From contig CAYYAU010000066.1 of the NCBI GenBank assembly GCA_964469765.1, forward strand, positions 1-6,342: DNA of 6,342 bases, written 5' to 3'. This document shows positions 1-6,206 of the stretch, piece after piece. The notes under the pieces were generated by a model. That model ran no database searches. It saw only the letters and a program-made list of their open reading frames with translations, and was not told the origin of the DNA. Origin of the DNA: CAYYAU01 sp964469765 [NCBI: uncultured Clostridia bacterium] (GTDB taxonomy: Bacteria; UBA6262; WVXT01; CAYYAU01). Position 1 is the stretch's first letter, and every line of letters begins with the position of its first letter. The position numbers and the translations under genes were made by a program.

Positions 1-576
1 GATAAATGTGGCTCCTTTTTCCAAAAGGGCTACACTTACTGGCTTTACTGAAACATCCTCTTTCCAGGAATGAATCATTGTAAAGTTTAAGTACCCACCT
101 TTTTTAATAAAAAACTCAGAAATTCCTAAATGAAAACTTTCATTAGCTGCTTTTGATGCAGAACATCCTGTAATAAGATAAACCTTTGCATCCTGTTCAA
201 TAACAATAATATTATGCACCTTTTGTTTAAATCTCTGTGCTTTCAAAAACAAACATGCCTGAATAGGAAGTTTTACTTCTTTCCCTTTTTTAACACGGAT
301 AAAATAACCGCCTTCCGTATCTTTAGGATAATCTCTTTTTAATAACCTAAAAGAAGACCCGAAATATCTACGGACATCAGAAAATTTCTCTAAAGCCTGT
401 TTTGTACTTAGTATCTCTATACCTTCAAATAAACTATGAGAGAACAAAACATTATTATCTTGCTGAAGAAAACTTGCTGAGCGAGTCTTTTCAGACAAAT
501 CCATTCCAGAAGATATAATACTTCTTACATCTTCTTTCTCAAATTTCTTCTCTAAATTTCTTTGCGTCTTTGGCAT
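1..576 (-). CDS. SufB/SufD-family Fe-S cluster assembly scaffold, N-terminal part (3' end outside window)
   Basis: I translated this by hand from the ATG at 576-574; 192 codons stay open to the left edge. The first ~60 residues are polar. The rest reads as a SufB/SufD beta-helix protein: LITGCSASKAANESFHLGIS (about residues 134-153) followed by EFFIKKGGYLNFTMIHSW (154-171) resembles the core of SufB-like proteins. Family members form a complex with the SufC ATPase and build or hold Fe-S clusters in the cytoplasm. The start overlaps the end of the sufC-like gene by 25 bp, so the two are translationally coupled; only a weak purine stretch (GGAAAG) lies 8 nt upstream. Cys138 and an earlier Cys are possible ligands, but their role is inferred. 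The short N-terminus and the pairing with SufC alone fit the two-gene 'SUF-like minimal system' (SmsCB) of anaerobes better than the full sufBCDSU operon. Downstream genes cannot be seen, so SufD, SufS or SufU may follow. Confidence 0.85.
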   Translation of the reverse strand, partial: MPKTQRNLEKKFEKEDVRSIISSGMDLSEKTRSASFLQQDNNVLFSHSLFEGIEILSTKQALEKFSDVRRYFGSSFRLLKRDYPKDTEGGYFIRVKKGKEVKLPIQACLFLKAQRFKQKVHNIIVIEQDAKVYLITGCSASKAANESFHLGISEFFIKKGGYLNFTMIHSWKEDVSVKPVSVALLEKGATFI

Positions 577-1271
577 TGTTTACACTTTCCATATCCTGAT
601 TTTCTTATGCTATCAAAAATCTCCTTTGGATTTCCCACACACCATATCTTACCATCAATCATTACACATCCTCTTTCTGCTTTCACATAATCTAAGATGT
701 AACCAGTATGAGTAATAATAAGGGCAGATTTATTTTTTCTCTTCAAATAATCATTAAGAACCTTACCCATTATAGAAATATTTTCAACATCAACACCCGA
801 TTCCGGTTCATCCAAAAGTAAGAGAGCAGGGTCTTGGAGAAGCATTTGAAACAGCTCTGACCTTTTCATCTCTCCACCTGAAAAATTCAGGTTTACATCT
901 CTATTTAAGTGCTCTTTTAATGAAAGTTTCTCTGCAAGTTCATAGATTCTATTTTCATCCTTACACAAAAACTTTGCTATCTGAATGAGTTTTACTCCTC
1001 TAATCTTTGGTGGATGTTGATACATTATTCCTAACCCCAATTTTATTCTATCTTCAATATTTAAATTATTTAAACTCTTTTCTTTAAAAATTATATATCC
1101 ATTTTTTATATGATAGCCATTAAACCCCATAATTGACTTTAATAATGTGGTTTTTCCACTCCCATTTGGACCAAAGAGAATTAACACTTCTGATTTTGAT
1201 ATAGAAAGACTTATATTTCTAATAACAAACTTTTCAGAAACAGCTACTGATAAATTTTTTATATCAAGCAT
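552..1271 (-). CDS. sufC: SufC-type ABC ATPase of Fe-S cluster assembly
   Basis: This is a soluble cytoplasmic ABC ATPase of 239 aa, close to the usual SufC length of about 250. Motifs seen: Walker A GPNGSGKT (34-41), Q-loop MYQHPPKIRGV (Gln85), the SufC-like signature FSGGEMKRSELFQM (130-143), Walker B LLLLDEPESGVD (150-161) and switch His188 in ITHTGYIL. The EMKR extension of the signature and the PESGVD D-loop separate SufC from transport ATPases. SufC binds SufB/SufD and uses ATP to open the scaffold during cluster assembly; here the sufB/D-like gene follows with a 25-bp overlap. The start ATG overlaps the stop of the perR-like gene by 8 bp, with a modest AAGGA about 6 nt upstream. The protein ends in an unusual tail, GYGKCKQCQRRKEI, whose CxxC pair (Cys230, Cys233) is absent from E. 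coli SufC. It could equally be called SmsC if the minimal-system reading holds. Confidence 0.93.
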   Translation of the reverse strand: MLDIKNLSVAVSEKFVIRNISLSISKSEVLILFGPNGSGKTTLLKSIMGFNGYHIKNGYIIFKEKSLNNLNIEDRIKLGLGIMYQHPPKIRGVKLIQIAKFLCKDENRIYELAEKLSLKEHLNRDVNLNFSGGEMKRSELFQMLLQDPALLLLDEPESGVDVENISIMGKVLNDYLKRKNKSALIITHTGYILDYVKAERGCVMIDGKIWCVGNPKEIFDSIRKSGYGKCKQCQRRKEI

Positions 1272-1686
1272 TTTTTCCTTTTTTTCCTACACACCATTTA
1301 CATATTCCATAAAAATATCCTTGAAATTCTAATATCATATGGCCATCTACTTCCTTTTTCTTTAAGGTTTTACAAGGTGGAATATCTACATCAAATATCT
1401 TCTTACACTTCTTACACAAAAAATGATGATGAGGTTCTACTCTTATGTCAAAACAAGATTTGTCAAACTTTATCTTTACTTCTTGAATTAGGTTTTTATT
1501 CTTAAAGAAATCTAAAATTGCGTATACTGTTGCTAAAGAGATTCTTGGAAACATCTTTTTTATTTTAGAATAGATCTCTTCAGCGGTTAAGTGCTTATGA
1601 GTATCCTTAAGAATTTTATAAACAGCAATTCTTTGAGGAGTAACTCGGATATTCTTTTCCTTTAGGAGTTGGCTGGCAGAACTCAT
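1264..1686 (-). CDS. perR: Fur-family metalloregulator, PerR-like peroxide sensor
   Basis: A DNA-binding repressor of 140 aa, full length for the family. The N-terminal winged helix spans about 10-75 (RVTPQRIAVYKIL, ISLATVYAIL); the C-terminal dimerisation domain follows. Two CxxC pairs, Cys91/94 and Cys129/132, form the structural zinc site. The five residues matching the B. subtilis PerR regulatory site are all present: His32, Asp80, His86, His88 and Asp99 (PerR H37, D85, H91, H93, D104). Asp80 sits where Fur normally has Glu, and the spacing from it to the first zinc Cys matches PerR. In PerR, Fe(II)-driven oxidation of His37 or His91 releases the DNA. The gene is first in a cluster with sufC and sufB/D, overlapping sufC by 8 bp. 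No Shine-Dalgarno precedes the ATG (TTTCCTTCCT is upstream), but this start gives the expected N-terminus and no other ATG is near. Zur or Fur specificity cannot be excluded. Confidence 0.88.
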   Translation of the reverse strand: MSSASQLLKEKNIRVTPQRIAVYKILKDTHKHLTAEEIYSKIKKMFPRISLATVYAILDFFKNKNLIQEVKIKFDKSCFDIRVEPHHHFLCKKCKKIFDVDIPPCKTLKKKEVDGHMILEFQGYFYGICKWCVGKKGKNA

Positions 1687-1695
1687 AGGAAGGAA

Positions 1696-1724
1696 ATTCT
1701 ACTACATTGGATACCTATTGTCAA
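1696..1724 (-). promoter_or_regulatory. sigma70-type promoter of the perR-sufC-sufB cluster
   Basis: On the minus strand a perfect -35 box TTGACA (1724-1719) is followed after exactly 17 bp by TAGAAT (1701-1696), five of six to TATAAT. The expected transcription start is near 1689, about 3 nt before the perR-like ATG at 1686, which predicts an almost leaderless mRNA. It lies in the 83-bp gap after the RND gene, so the regulator cluster can be expressed separately from the efflux genes. Strand, position and spacing all fit; it has not been tested. Confidence 0.8.
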
Positions 1725-1736
1725 GAATTATTTTTA
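1722..1736. promoter_or_regulatory. Fur/PerR-type operator, proximal box overlapping -35
   Basis: CAAGAATTATTTTTA matches the distal box (1739-1753) at 12 of 15 positions and keeps the left half AAGAAT and the central spacing. Its centre lies 17 bp from that of the distal box, with 2 bp between them. It overlaps three bases of the -35 hexamer (1719-1724), so a bound repressor would block RNA polymerase. The right half is degenerate, suggesting a weaker site filled cooperatively. Confidence 0.55.
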
Positions 1737-1738
1737 CA

Positions 1739-1753
1739 TAAGAATCATTCTTA
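1739..1753. promoter_or_regulatory. Fur/PerR-type operator, distal box
   Basis: TAAGAATCATTCTTA is a perfect 7-1-7 inverted repeat, the architecture of PerR and Fur boxes. It matches the B. subtilis PerR consensus TTATAATNATTATAA at five of seven positions in each half. It ends 14 bp upstream of the -35 box of the perR-like gene. Autoregulation by the adjacent repressor is inferred from symmetry and position. Confidence 0.7.
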
Positions 1754-1769
1754 AATAGAAATATAAAAA

Positions 1770-4700
1770 TTAAGATTCTTCAATATCAACACGAAGATGT
1801 CTTTTTATTTTTCTTTTTATTCTGTCTCCAATATTTTCAAGAACCGAGTAGATAATGGGAAGAATAATCAGGGTAAGAAAGGTTCCTACTATTAATCCAC
1901 CTATAATAGAAATAGCTACAACAGACCTTGATGCTGAACCTTCTAATTTACTTACTGCAAGAGGAAGCATACCAAAGATTGTTGTAGAAGCTGTCATAAG
2001 AATTGGCCTTAATCTTATTGCTCCTGCTTCTATTATTGCCTCTGTTTTCTCCATTCCTTTTTTTCTTAATTGATTTATATAATCAATAAAAACAATACCA
2101 TTATTTACAATAATTCCTGAAAGGATAAGGACTCCCATCCCAGTTGGAAGGCTCAAACTCTTACCAGTTATTAAAAGAGACAAAATAACTCCAACAATTG
2201 CAAATGGAACAGTAAACATAATCACTAATGGATGAATGAGTGATTCAAACTGAGCTGCCATAATTAAATATATCAGTAAAACAGAAAGAAGAAAGACCTC
2301 AGATAATGTAACAAATGTCTCTCTCATCTCCTTTGCTTCTCCACCATATTCAACAAAGTACCCTGGGGGAAAATAAATCTTAGAAATCTCTTTTTTTATC
2401 TTGTTCATTACACTTCCTAAATCTTTTCCACTTAAGTTGGATGTAACAGATATTACTCTTTTCTGGTTCTCTCTTGTAAGTTTTATAGGACCTCTTTCAA
2501 ACTCAATGTTTGTTACCTCCTGAAGTCTTATAGGTTCTCCTTTTACATTCGGTACAAATAATTCTTTAAGGTCTTCTAAGTTTTTTCTATCTTCTTTTCT
2601 TAAGCGAACTCTTATATCAATCTCCTCGCCTTTATATCGCAACCTTCCAGAAACCTTACCTAAAAAAGCAGTCTCAATTGTATGAGCAATCTGAGACGTA
2701 TTTAAACCAAGCCTTGCTGATTTTTCTCTATCAATATATATCCTAATTTCTGGTTTTCCCTTTTTTAAGGTAGAATCAATATCGTAAATGCCCTTTATTC
2801 TTTTTAGTTTATCAATAATTTTATTTGAAATACTTTCTAAAGTTTTTAGGTCCTTCCCAAAAATCTTAATATTTATAGGCTTTTGAGTTACGCCTCCCAT
2901 AATCATAGCACTACCCATATCCATAAACTCAAATTTTACTCCACCAATCTTTGGAAGTTTTGAACGAATGCTTGAGATTACTTCTGTAAGAGTTCTTTTT
3001 CGTTTCGCCTTATCATAGAGTCTTATAAATATCTCACCTTCGTGAACACCTGATGGGCCTGTGCCAAATGCTGCATCTATTTCACCGCCTTTCGTAATGC
3101 CCAAAAAGGCTCCATATGTTTCTACGCCTTTTTCCTTTGAAACAATATCCTCAACCATTTTAACAACACGATTTGTTTCATCTAATGTCGTTCCCACCGG
3201 CATCTTTACCATAATTGTTATCATACCCTGGTCAATCTTGGGGAAATACTCCTTTTTAACAAATGGTGTTAACAACATAACTAAAATAAAACTCCCTAAT
3301 CCAATAAAAAGAACTTTTTTCTTATTATTTAAAACCTTTTTAAGAAAGTTTTTATATTTCTTTTGAAAAAATGGGAAACTCATTTTGCTTGATGTTATTT
3401 TGTGTTGTTTTTCTTTTCTTTTAAATAGCTTAGAAGCTACCATTGGTACAATAGTTATAGCAACCAATAAAGAAGCAAGAAGGCTTGAAGTAACAGAGAC
3501 CGCAAGACCTTTAAATATCTTTCCTGCTATACCACCTGCAAACAATAAAGGTAGAAAGACAGATACTGTAGTTAAAGTGGATGCTGTTATTGCCATTCCA
3601 ACCTCTGTTGCTCCAAGCCTTGCGGATTCAACCCTTGGTTTTCCCAGCTCTAAATGCCTGAATGTATTCTCAATAACAACAATAGAGTTGTCAACAATCA
3701 TACCAACACCTAAAGCTATACCAATAAGCGTTATAAGATTAAGTGTGTGTCCCAAAAAGTATAAAGGAATAAATGTTGCCATAATGGAAAGAGGAATAGC
3801 TACACCAATTGTTGCTGTTGGCCTCCAATTTCTTAAGAAAAAGTAAAGTATTATTATTGCAAGTATTCCACCCCAGATAGCATTGCCACTGGTTACTTTT
3901 ATTATTTTCTTAATAAACTTTGCTTGGCTAAATAAGGTATGGATTTTTATATCCGAAGGTAAAAGTTTCTTTATATGGCTCAGTTTCCTTTCTATCCGAT
4001 TGGATACTATAACAGTATTTGCGCCGGATTCCTTGCTAACCATTATCATACAAGAGTTACGTTTATTGGTCCGAGCATAATCGCGAACCTCTTTATGTGT
4101 TTGTTTAACAGTGGCTATGTCCTTTAAATATACGCCAACTCCATTTACCATCGTAATAAGGATATTCTTTATTTCATTTATATTTTTGAACTCCCCCATA
4201 GTCCTTATAACATATTCTTTATATACTTTATCAATATAGCCAGCGGGTAAAGTAACATTTTCTGAGGCAATTCTTCTCATAACAAAATCAAGTGAAAGTT
4301 TATATCCTTCAAGTTTTTTTCTATCAACTGCAATAAGAATCTCCTTTTCATATCCTCCATAAACTATACAAGAAGCTACACCATCTACCTGTTCTAACTG
4401 TTCTTTTAATATATCCTCAGTAAATTTTCTTAAACTTAAAGGGTCCCTTTTTCCAGTAACCCCATACGCAACAACAGGCATCATTGACATATCAAATTTA
4501 AAAACCATAGGACGAGTAATATCTTCGGGAAGAAAATCCTTTAAAAAATCAATCTTATCTCTTATATCCTGAGCAGCAAAATCAAGGTTTGTTCCCCATT
4601 CAAATTCAACCATTACAGCTGAAAAACCCTCCTGGGAAATAGAGTTTACATCCTTGACACCTTTAACAGTTAATACAGCCTCTTCAATTGGTTTTGTTAC

Positions 4701-4886
4701 AAGGCTTTCTATATCTTCAGAAGAAACACCCGTATATCGAGTAATTACACTTAGTGCTGGATATGTTATTTCTGGCATAAAATCAAGACCAAGCCGAAGG
4801 AAAGAAATGGCACCAAGAACCACTATTATTAAAACTAACATTGTAGTGGTTATTGAGCGCTTTATTGAAAAATCGGGAAGATTCAC
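1770..4886 (-). CDS. RND-family efflux permease (AcrB/HAE-like), inner membrane
   Basis: Full-length RND pump of 1038 aa (AcrB is 1049) with the duplicated RND layout. TM1 is at about 13-31, porter loop 1 at 32-333, TM2-6 at about 335-485, TM7 at about 524-541, porter loop 2 at 542-860 and TM8-12 at about 862-1012. It should export substrates across the inner membrane using an ion gradient, together with the adaptor encoded upstream. Family signatures seen are NLPDFSIKR at the N-terminus, FMPEI (36-40), GMIVDNSIVVIEN (395-407), EYFPKIDQG (546-554) and RLRPILMT (958-965). The ion-relay positions differ from AcrB: D399-N400 replaces the Asp-Asp pair of TM4, and N928-N929 stands where TM10 has Lys. 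The start is GTG at 4886, supported by AAAAGGAG 7 nt upstream and the canonical N-terminus. Substrate is unknown; drugs, lipids or peptides are possible. The CusA/CzcA metal class is less likely because its signature motifs are absent. Confidence 0.95.
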   Translation of the reverse strand: MNLPDFSIKRSITTTMLVLIIVVLGAISFLRLGLDFMPEITYPALSVITRYTGVSSEDIESLVTKPIEEAVLTVKGVKDVNSISQEGFSAVMVEFEWGTNLDFAAQDIRDKIDFLKDFLPEDITRPMVFKFDMSMMPVVAYGVTGKRDPLSLRKFTEDILKEQLEQVDGVASCIVYGGYEKEILIAVDRKKLEGYKLSLDFVMRRIASENVTLPAGYIDKVYKEYVIRTMGEFKNINEIKNILITMVNGVGVYLKDIATVKQTHKEVRDYARTNKRNSCMIMVSKESGANTVIVSNRIERKLSHIKKLLPSDIKIHTLFSQAKFIKKIIKVTSGNAIWGGILAIIILYFFLRNWRPTATIGVAIPLSIMATFIPLYFLGHTLNLITLIGIALGVGMIVDNSIVVIENTFRHLELGKPRVESARLGATEVGMAITASTLTTVSVFLPLLFAGGIAGKIFKGLAVSVTSSLLASLLVAITIVPMVASKLFKRKEKQHKITSSKMSFPFFQKKYKNFLKKVLNNKKKVLFIGLGSFILVMLLTPFVKKEYFPKIDQGMITIMVKMPVGTTLDETNRVVKMVEDIVSKEKGVETYGAFLGITKGGEIDAAFGTGPSGVHEGEIFIRLYDKAKRKRTLTEVISSIRSKLPKIGGVKFEFMDMGSAMIMGGVTQKPINIKIFGKDLKTLESISNKIIDKLKRIKGIYDIDSTLKKGKPEIRIYIDREKSARLGLNTSQIAHTIETAFLGKVSGRLRYKGEEIDIRVRLRKEDRKNLEDLKELFVPNVKGEPIRLQEVTNIEFERGPIKLTRENQKRVISVTSNLSGKDLGSVMNKIKKEISKIYFPPGYFVEYGGEAKEMRETFVTLSEVFLLSVLLIYLIMAAQFESLIHPLVIMFTVPFAIVGVILSLLITGKSLSLPTGMGVLILSGIIVNNGIVFIDYINQLRKKGMEKTEAIIEAGAIRLRPILMTASTTIFGMLPLAVSKLEGSASRSVVAISIIGGLIVGTFLTLIILPIIYSVLENIGDRIKRKIKRHLRVDIEES

Positions 4887-4893
4887 CCTTGTG

Positions 4894-4901
4894 CTCCTTT
4901 T
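4894..4901 (-). promoter_or_regulatory. Ribosome binding site fixing the GTG start of the RND gene
   Basis: Read on the minus strand this is AAAAGGAG, seven bases (CACAAGG) before the GTG at 4886. It supports the non-ATG start, which also gives the family-typical N-terminus NLPDFSIKR. It lies just beyond the left repeat array of the four-helix-bundle relic, so that array did not disrupt it. Confidence 0.75.
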
Positions 4902-4910
4902 AGTCGCAGT

Positions 4911-4928
4911 TTATTGCGTTATTGCGTT
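4911..4928. repeat. Octanucleotide tandem repeat, left flank of four-helix-bundle relic
   Basis: TTATTGCG occurs twice in tandem (4911-4918, 4919-4926) followed by TT. On the minus strand it reads CGCAATAA and supplies the TAA stop of the relic. It is a near match (7 of 8) to the inverse of the CGCTATAA unit on the right flank, so the two arrays face each other around the relic. Confidence 0.75.
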
Positions 4929-5186
4929 GACAGATACTTTATAAAGCCTGAGTCTAACTGTGAAACTTTATCTGCCTGATTATATATCTTCTTAAAAGTC
5001 TCCTGATTAATGTAATTCATATCTAAAGCTACATAGAAAATACTTTGAATTTCTGCTGATGAAGATTTTGAAATATACAGAAATTGAATAAACTCCTTCG
5101 CTCTTATTTATTGCTTCATACACTATCCTAACTAATTTTCTCGCTTCCTGCCAAGCTTCTATTTCTTCAAATCGTCTAATCTTCAT
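4919..5186 (-). pseudogene. Four-helix-bundle protein (23S rRNA-intervening-sequence type), deleted and frameshifted
   Basis: Two segments of one family lie in different frames. Reading from the ATG at 5186-5184, residues 1-28 are MKIRRFEEIEAW..VYEAINK, the typical helix 1. From about 5098 another frame gives KEFIQFLYISKSSSAEIQS, then FYVALDMNYI and GFIKYLSTQ, ending at TAA 4921-4919; this is the typical C-terminal half (family: xxEFxxFLxIAKGSxxE..LYVALDxGYI). Together they give about 87 aa, against roughly 120 in intact members. The middle part, usually carrying the QIRRAxxSIxxNIAEG region, is missing, with the junction at about 5093-5108. These proteins occur inside 23S rRNA intervening sequences of Leptospira and others and resemble the Avd accessory protein of diversity-generating retroelements; as free-standing genes their function is unknown. 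It sits between adaptor and permease genes, bracketed by short repeat arrays, and looks like an inserted, decayed passenger. A short functional protein made by frameshifting is unlikely. Confidence 0.8.
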
Positions 5187-5194
5187 ATTATACC

Positions 5195-5226
5195 AACCCT
5201 ATAACGCTATAACCCTATAACGCTAT
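5195..5226. repeat. Perfect 2 x 16-bp tandem repeat, right flank of four-helix-bundle relic
   Basis: AACCCTATAACGCTAT occurs twice with no mismatch (5195-5210, 5211-5226). Each 16-mer is itself two 8-bp units, AACCCTAT and AACGCTAT. The array contains the last codons and the TAG stop of the adaptor gene. Its inverse resembles the left array: 4914-4929 against the reverse complement of 5194-5209 matches at 13 of 16 positions. Confidence 0.9.
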
Positions 5227-6132
5227 TTCCACTTCAGTTCCTTCTATTAATCCATAATTTCCTTCAATAATAACCTCTTGTCCTTCTTTAAGACCTTCTT
5301 TTATTTCAATATTCTGCTCATCACAAGCACCTGTTAAAACCCTTATCATCTTTGCTTTTCCTTTTTCTACAGTAAACACCACTTCTCCTTCTGTCTCTTT
5401 TTCTAATACAGCCTTTTTAGGCACAACCAAAACATCTCTATAACTTTTGATGATTATATCTAACCTCGCAAATGTACCTGGTTTTAGAAGATATAGGCGG
5501 TTTGGTACCCGTGCTTCTACTTTAAATTTTCTACTTAGAGGGTCTGCAACCGGAGAAATATCCGTTACTCTACCTTTAAATACCTTATTTGGATATGAAT
5601 CAACATAAACAGTTACATCTTGTCCCTTTTTAACCTTTGTTATCTCTTTTTCTCCTAAATAACCAATAACCTTCACATTTTTCATAGAAATAACCATAGC
5701 CACAGGTTCTCGTGGCATTGGCTGAGCAGGAAATACCGCTTCTCCTAAGTCAGCAAAATACATACTCAAAACACCATCAATTGGTGACTTTACTTCTGCA
5801 TAAGAAAAGTCCATCGCAGGTTCATCTCTATCAATAAGAGCAATCACATCTGTCTCTTTTACATAATCACCTTCTTTTTTTACCTTTTTAATAAGCTTCC
5901 CAGAAACTTTTGCATACACCTTAACCTCTTTTTCTCCGTGAATATCTGCTGTTAATGATAAAATATTTTTAATATTTTTTCTCTTTACCTTTGTAATCTT
6001 GACAGGGGTGACATTTTCCTTTTCTATTTTCTTTTTTTTCTTTACATTACACCCGTTAATAAACCACAAACAGATAAAAATGGATAGTAAACAGAAAATA
6101 AACAAAAAATCTTTATTAAATATTTTTCTCAT
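5215..6132 (-). CDS. RND efflux periplasmic adaptor (membrane-fusion lipoprotein), hairpin-less
   Basis: Adaptor of 305 aa with an N-terminal membrane segment (8-27) and a lipobox-like INGC, predicting lipidation at Cys28 and anchoring on the outer face of the inner membrane. Domain order: a Lys-rich linker; first lipoyl half (about 68-103, VYAKVSGKLIKKVKKEGDYV); second lipoyl half (about 113-150, VKSPIDGVLSMYFADLGEAV); beta-barrel (about 151-230, with KPGTFARLDI at 217-226); and a membrane-proximal domain (about 231-303, VVPKKAVLE). Only some ten residues (RDEPAMDFSYAE) join the lipoyl halves, so the long alpha-helical hairpin of AcrA or MacA is absent. This is why it is shorter than the usual 350-400 aa. 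It should pair with the RND permease downstream. The start is the ATG at 6132, backed by a strong GGAGGAG. The final codons and TAG stop lie inside a 16-bp tandem repeat, so the C-terminus may have been altered by the neighbouring insertion. Confidence 0.9.
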   Translation of the reverse strand: MRKIFNKDFLFIFCLLSIFICLWFINGCNVKKKKKIEKENVTPVKITKVKRKNIKNILSLTADIHGEKEVKVYAKVSGKLIKKVKKEGDYVKETDVIALIDRDEPAMDFSYAEVKSPIDGVLSMYFADLGEAVFPAQPMPREPVAMVISMKNVKVIGYLGEKEITKVKKGQDVTVYVDSYPNKVFKGRVTDISPVADPLSRKFKVEARVPNRLYLLKPGTFARLDIIIKSYRDVLVVPKKAVLEKETEGEVVFTVEKGKAKMIRVLTGACDEQNIEIKEGLKEGQEVIIEGNYGLIEGTEVEIAL

Positions 6133-6138
6133 TCTAAT

Positions 6139-6150
6139 CTCCTCCCTCCC
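6139..6150 (-). promoter_or_regulatory. Strong ribosome binding site of the adaptor gene
   Basis: On the minus strand GGGAGGGAGGAG precedes ATG 6132 with about 6 nt between. It is the strongest Shine-Dalgarno match in the window and fixes the adaptor start. Confidence 0.8.
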
Positions 6151-6206
6151 GGGAATCTATCTGAGTGAATCTCTTTAAAAATATCGAATAGCAAGTAGAA
6201 AGTAAC

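Noticed and set aside
1147-1332. 61-codon plus-strand open frame across the perR/sufC overlap
   Set aside because: It is antisense to two well-supported genes and shows no recognisable motif.
1740-1752. AAGAATCATTCTT as an intrinsic terminator of the RND operon
   Set aside because: The halves are separated by one base, too little for a hairpin loop, and no T tract follows; it fits a protein-binding palindrome. No terminator was found between the RND gene and perR.
1771-1780. TAAGATTCTT at the RND stop as a third PerR-like operator
   Set aside because: It has 5-bp half sites with no central base, is out of register with the two tandem boxes, and overlaps the final RND codons.
3385-3846. 153-codon plus-strand open frame inside the RND gene
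   Set aside because: It lies antisense within a strongly supported RND coding region, matches no family I recognise and reads as a low-complexity shadow of the permease.
4654-4944. 96-codon plus-strand open frame over the RND start and the left repeat array
   Set aside because: It is mostly the antisense shadow of the RND N-terminus; its end is formed by the repeat array.
4911-5226. CRISPR array or insertion-sequence ends
   Set aside because: The repeats are short, contiguous 8- or 16-bp units with no spacers, and no transposase or clear target-site duplication is present.
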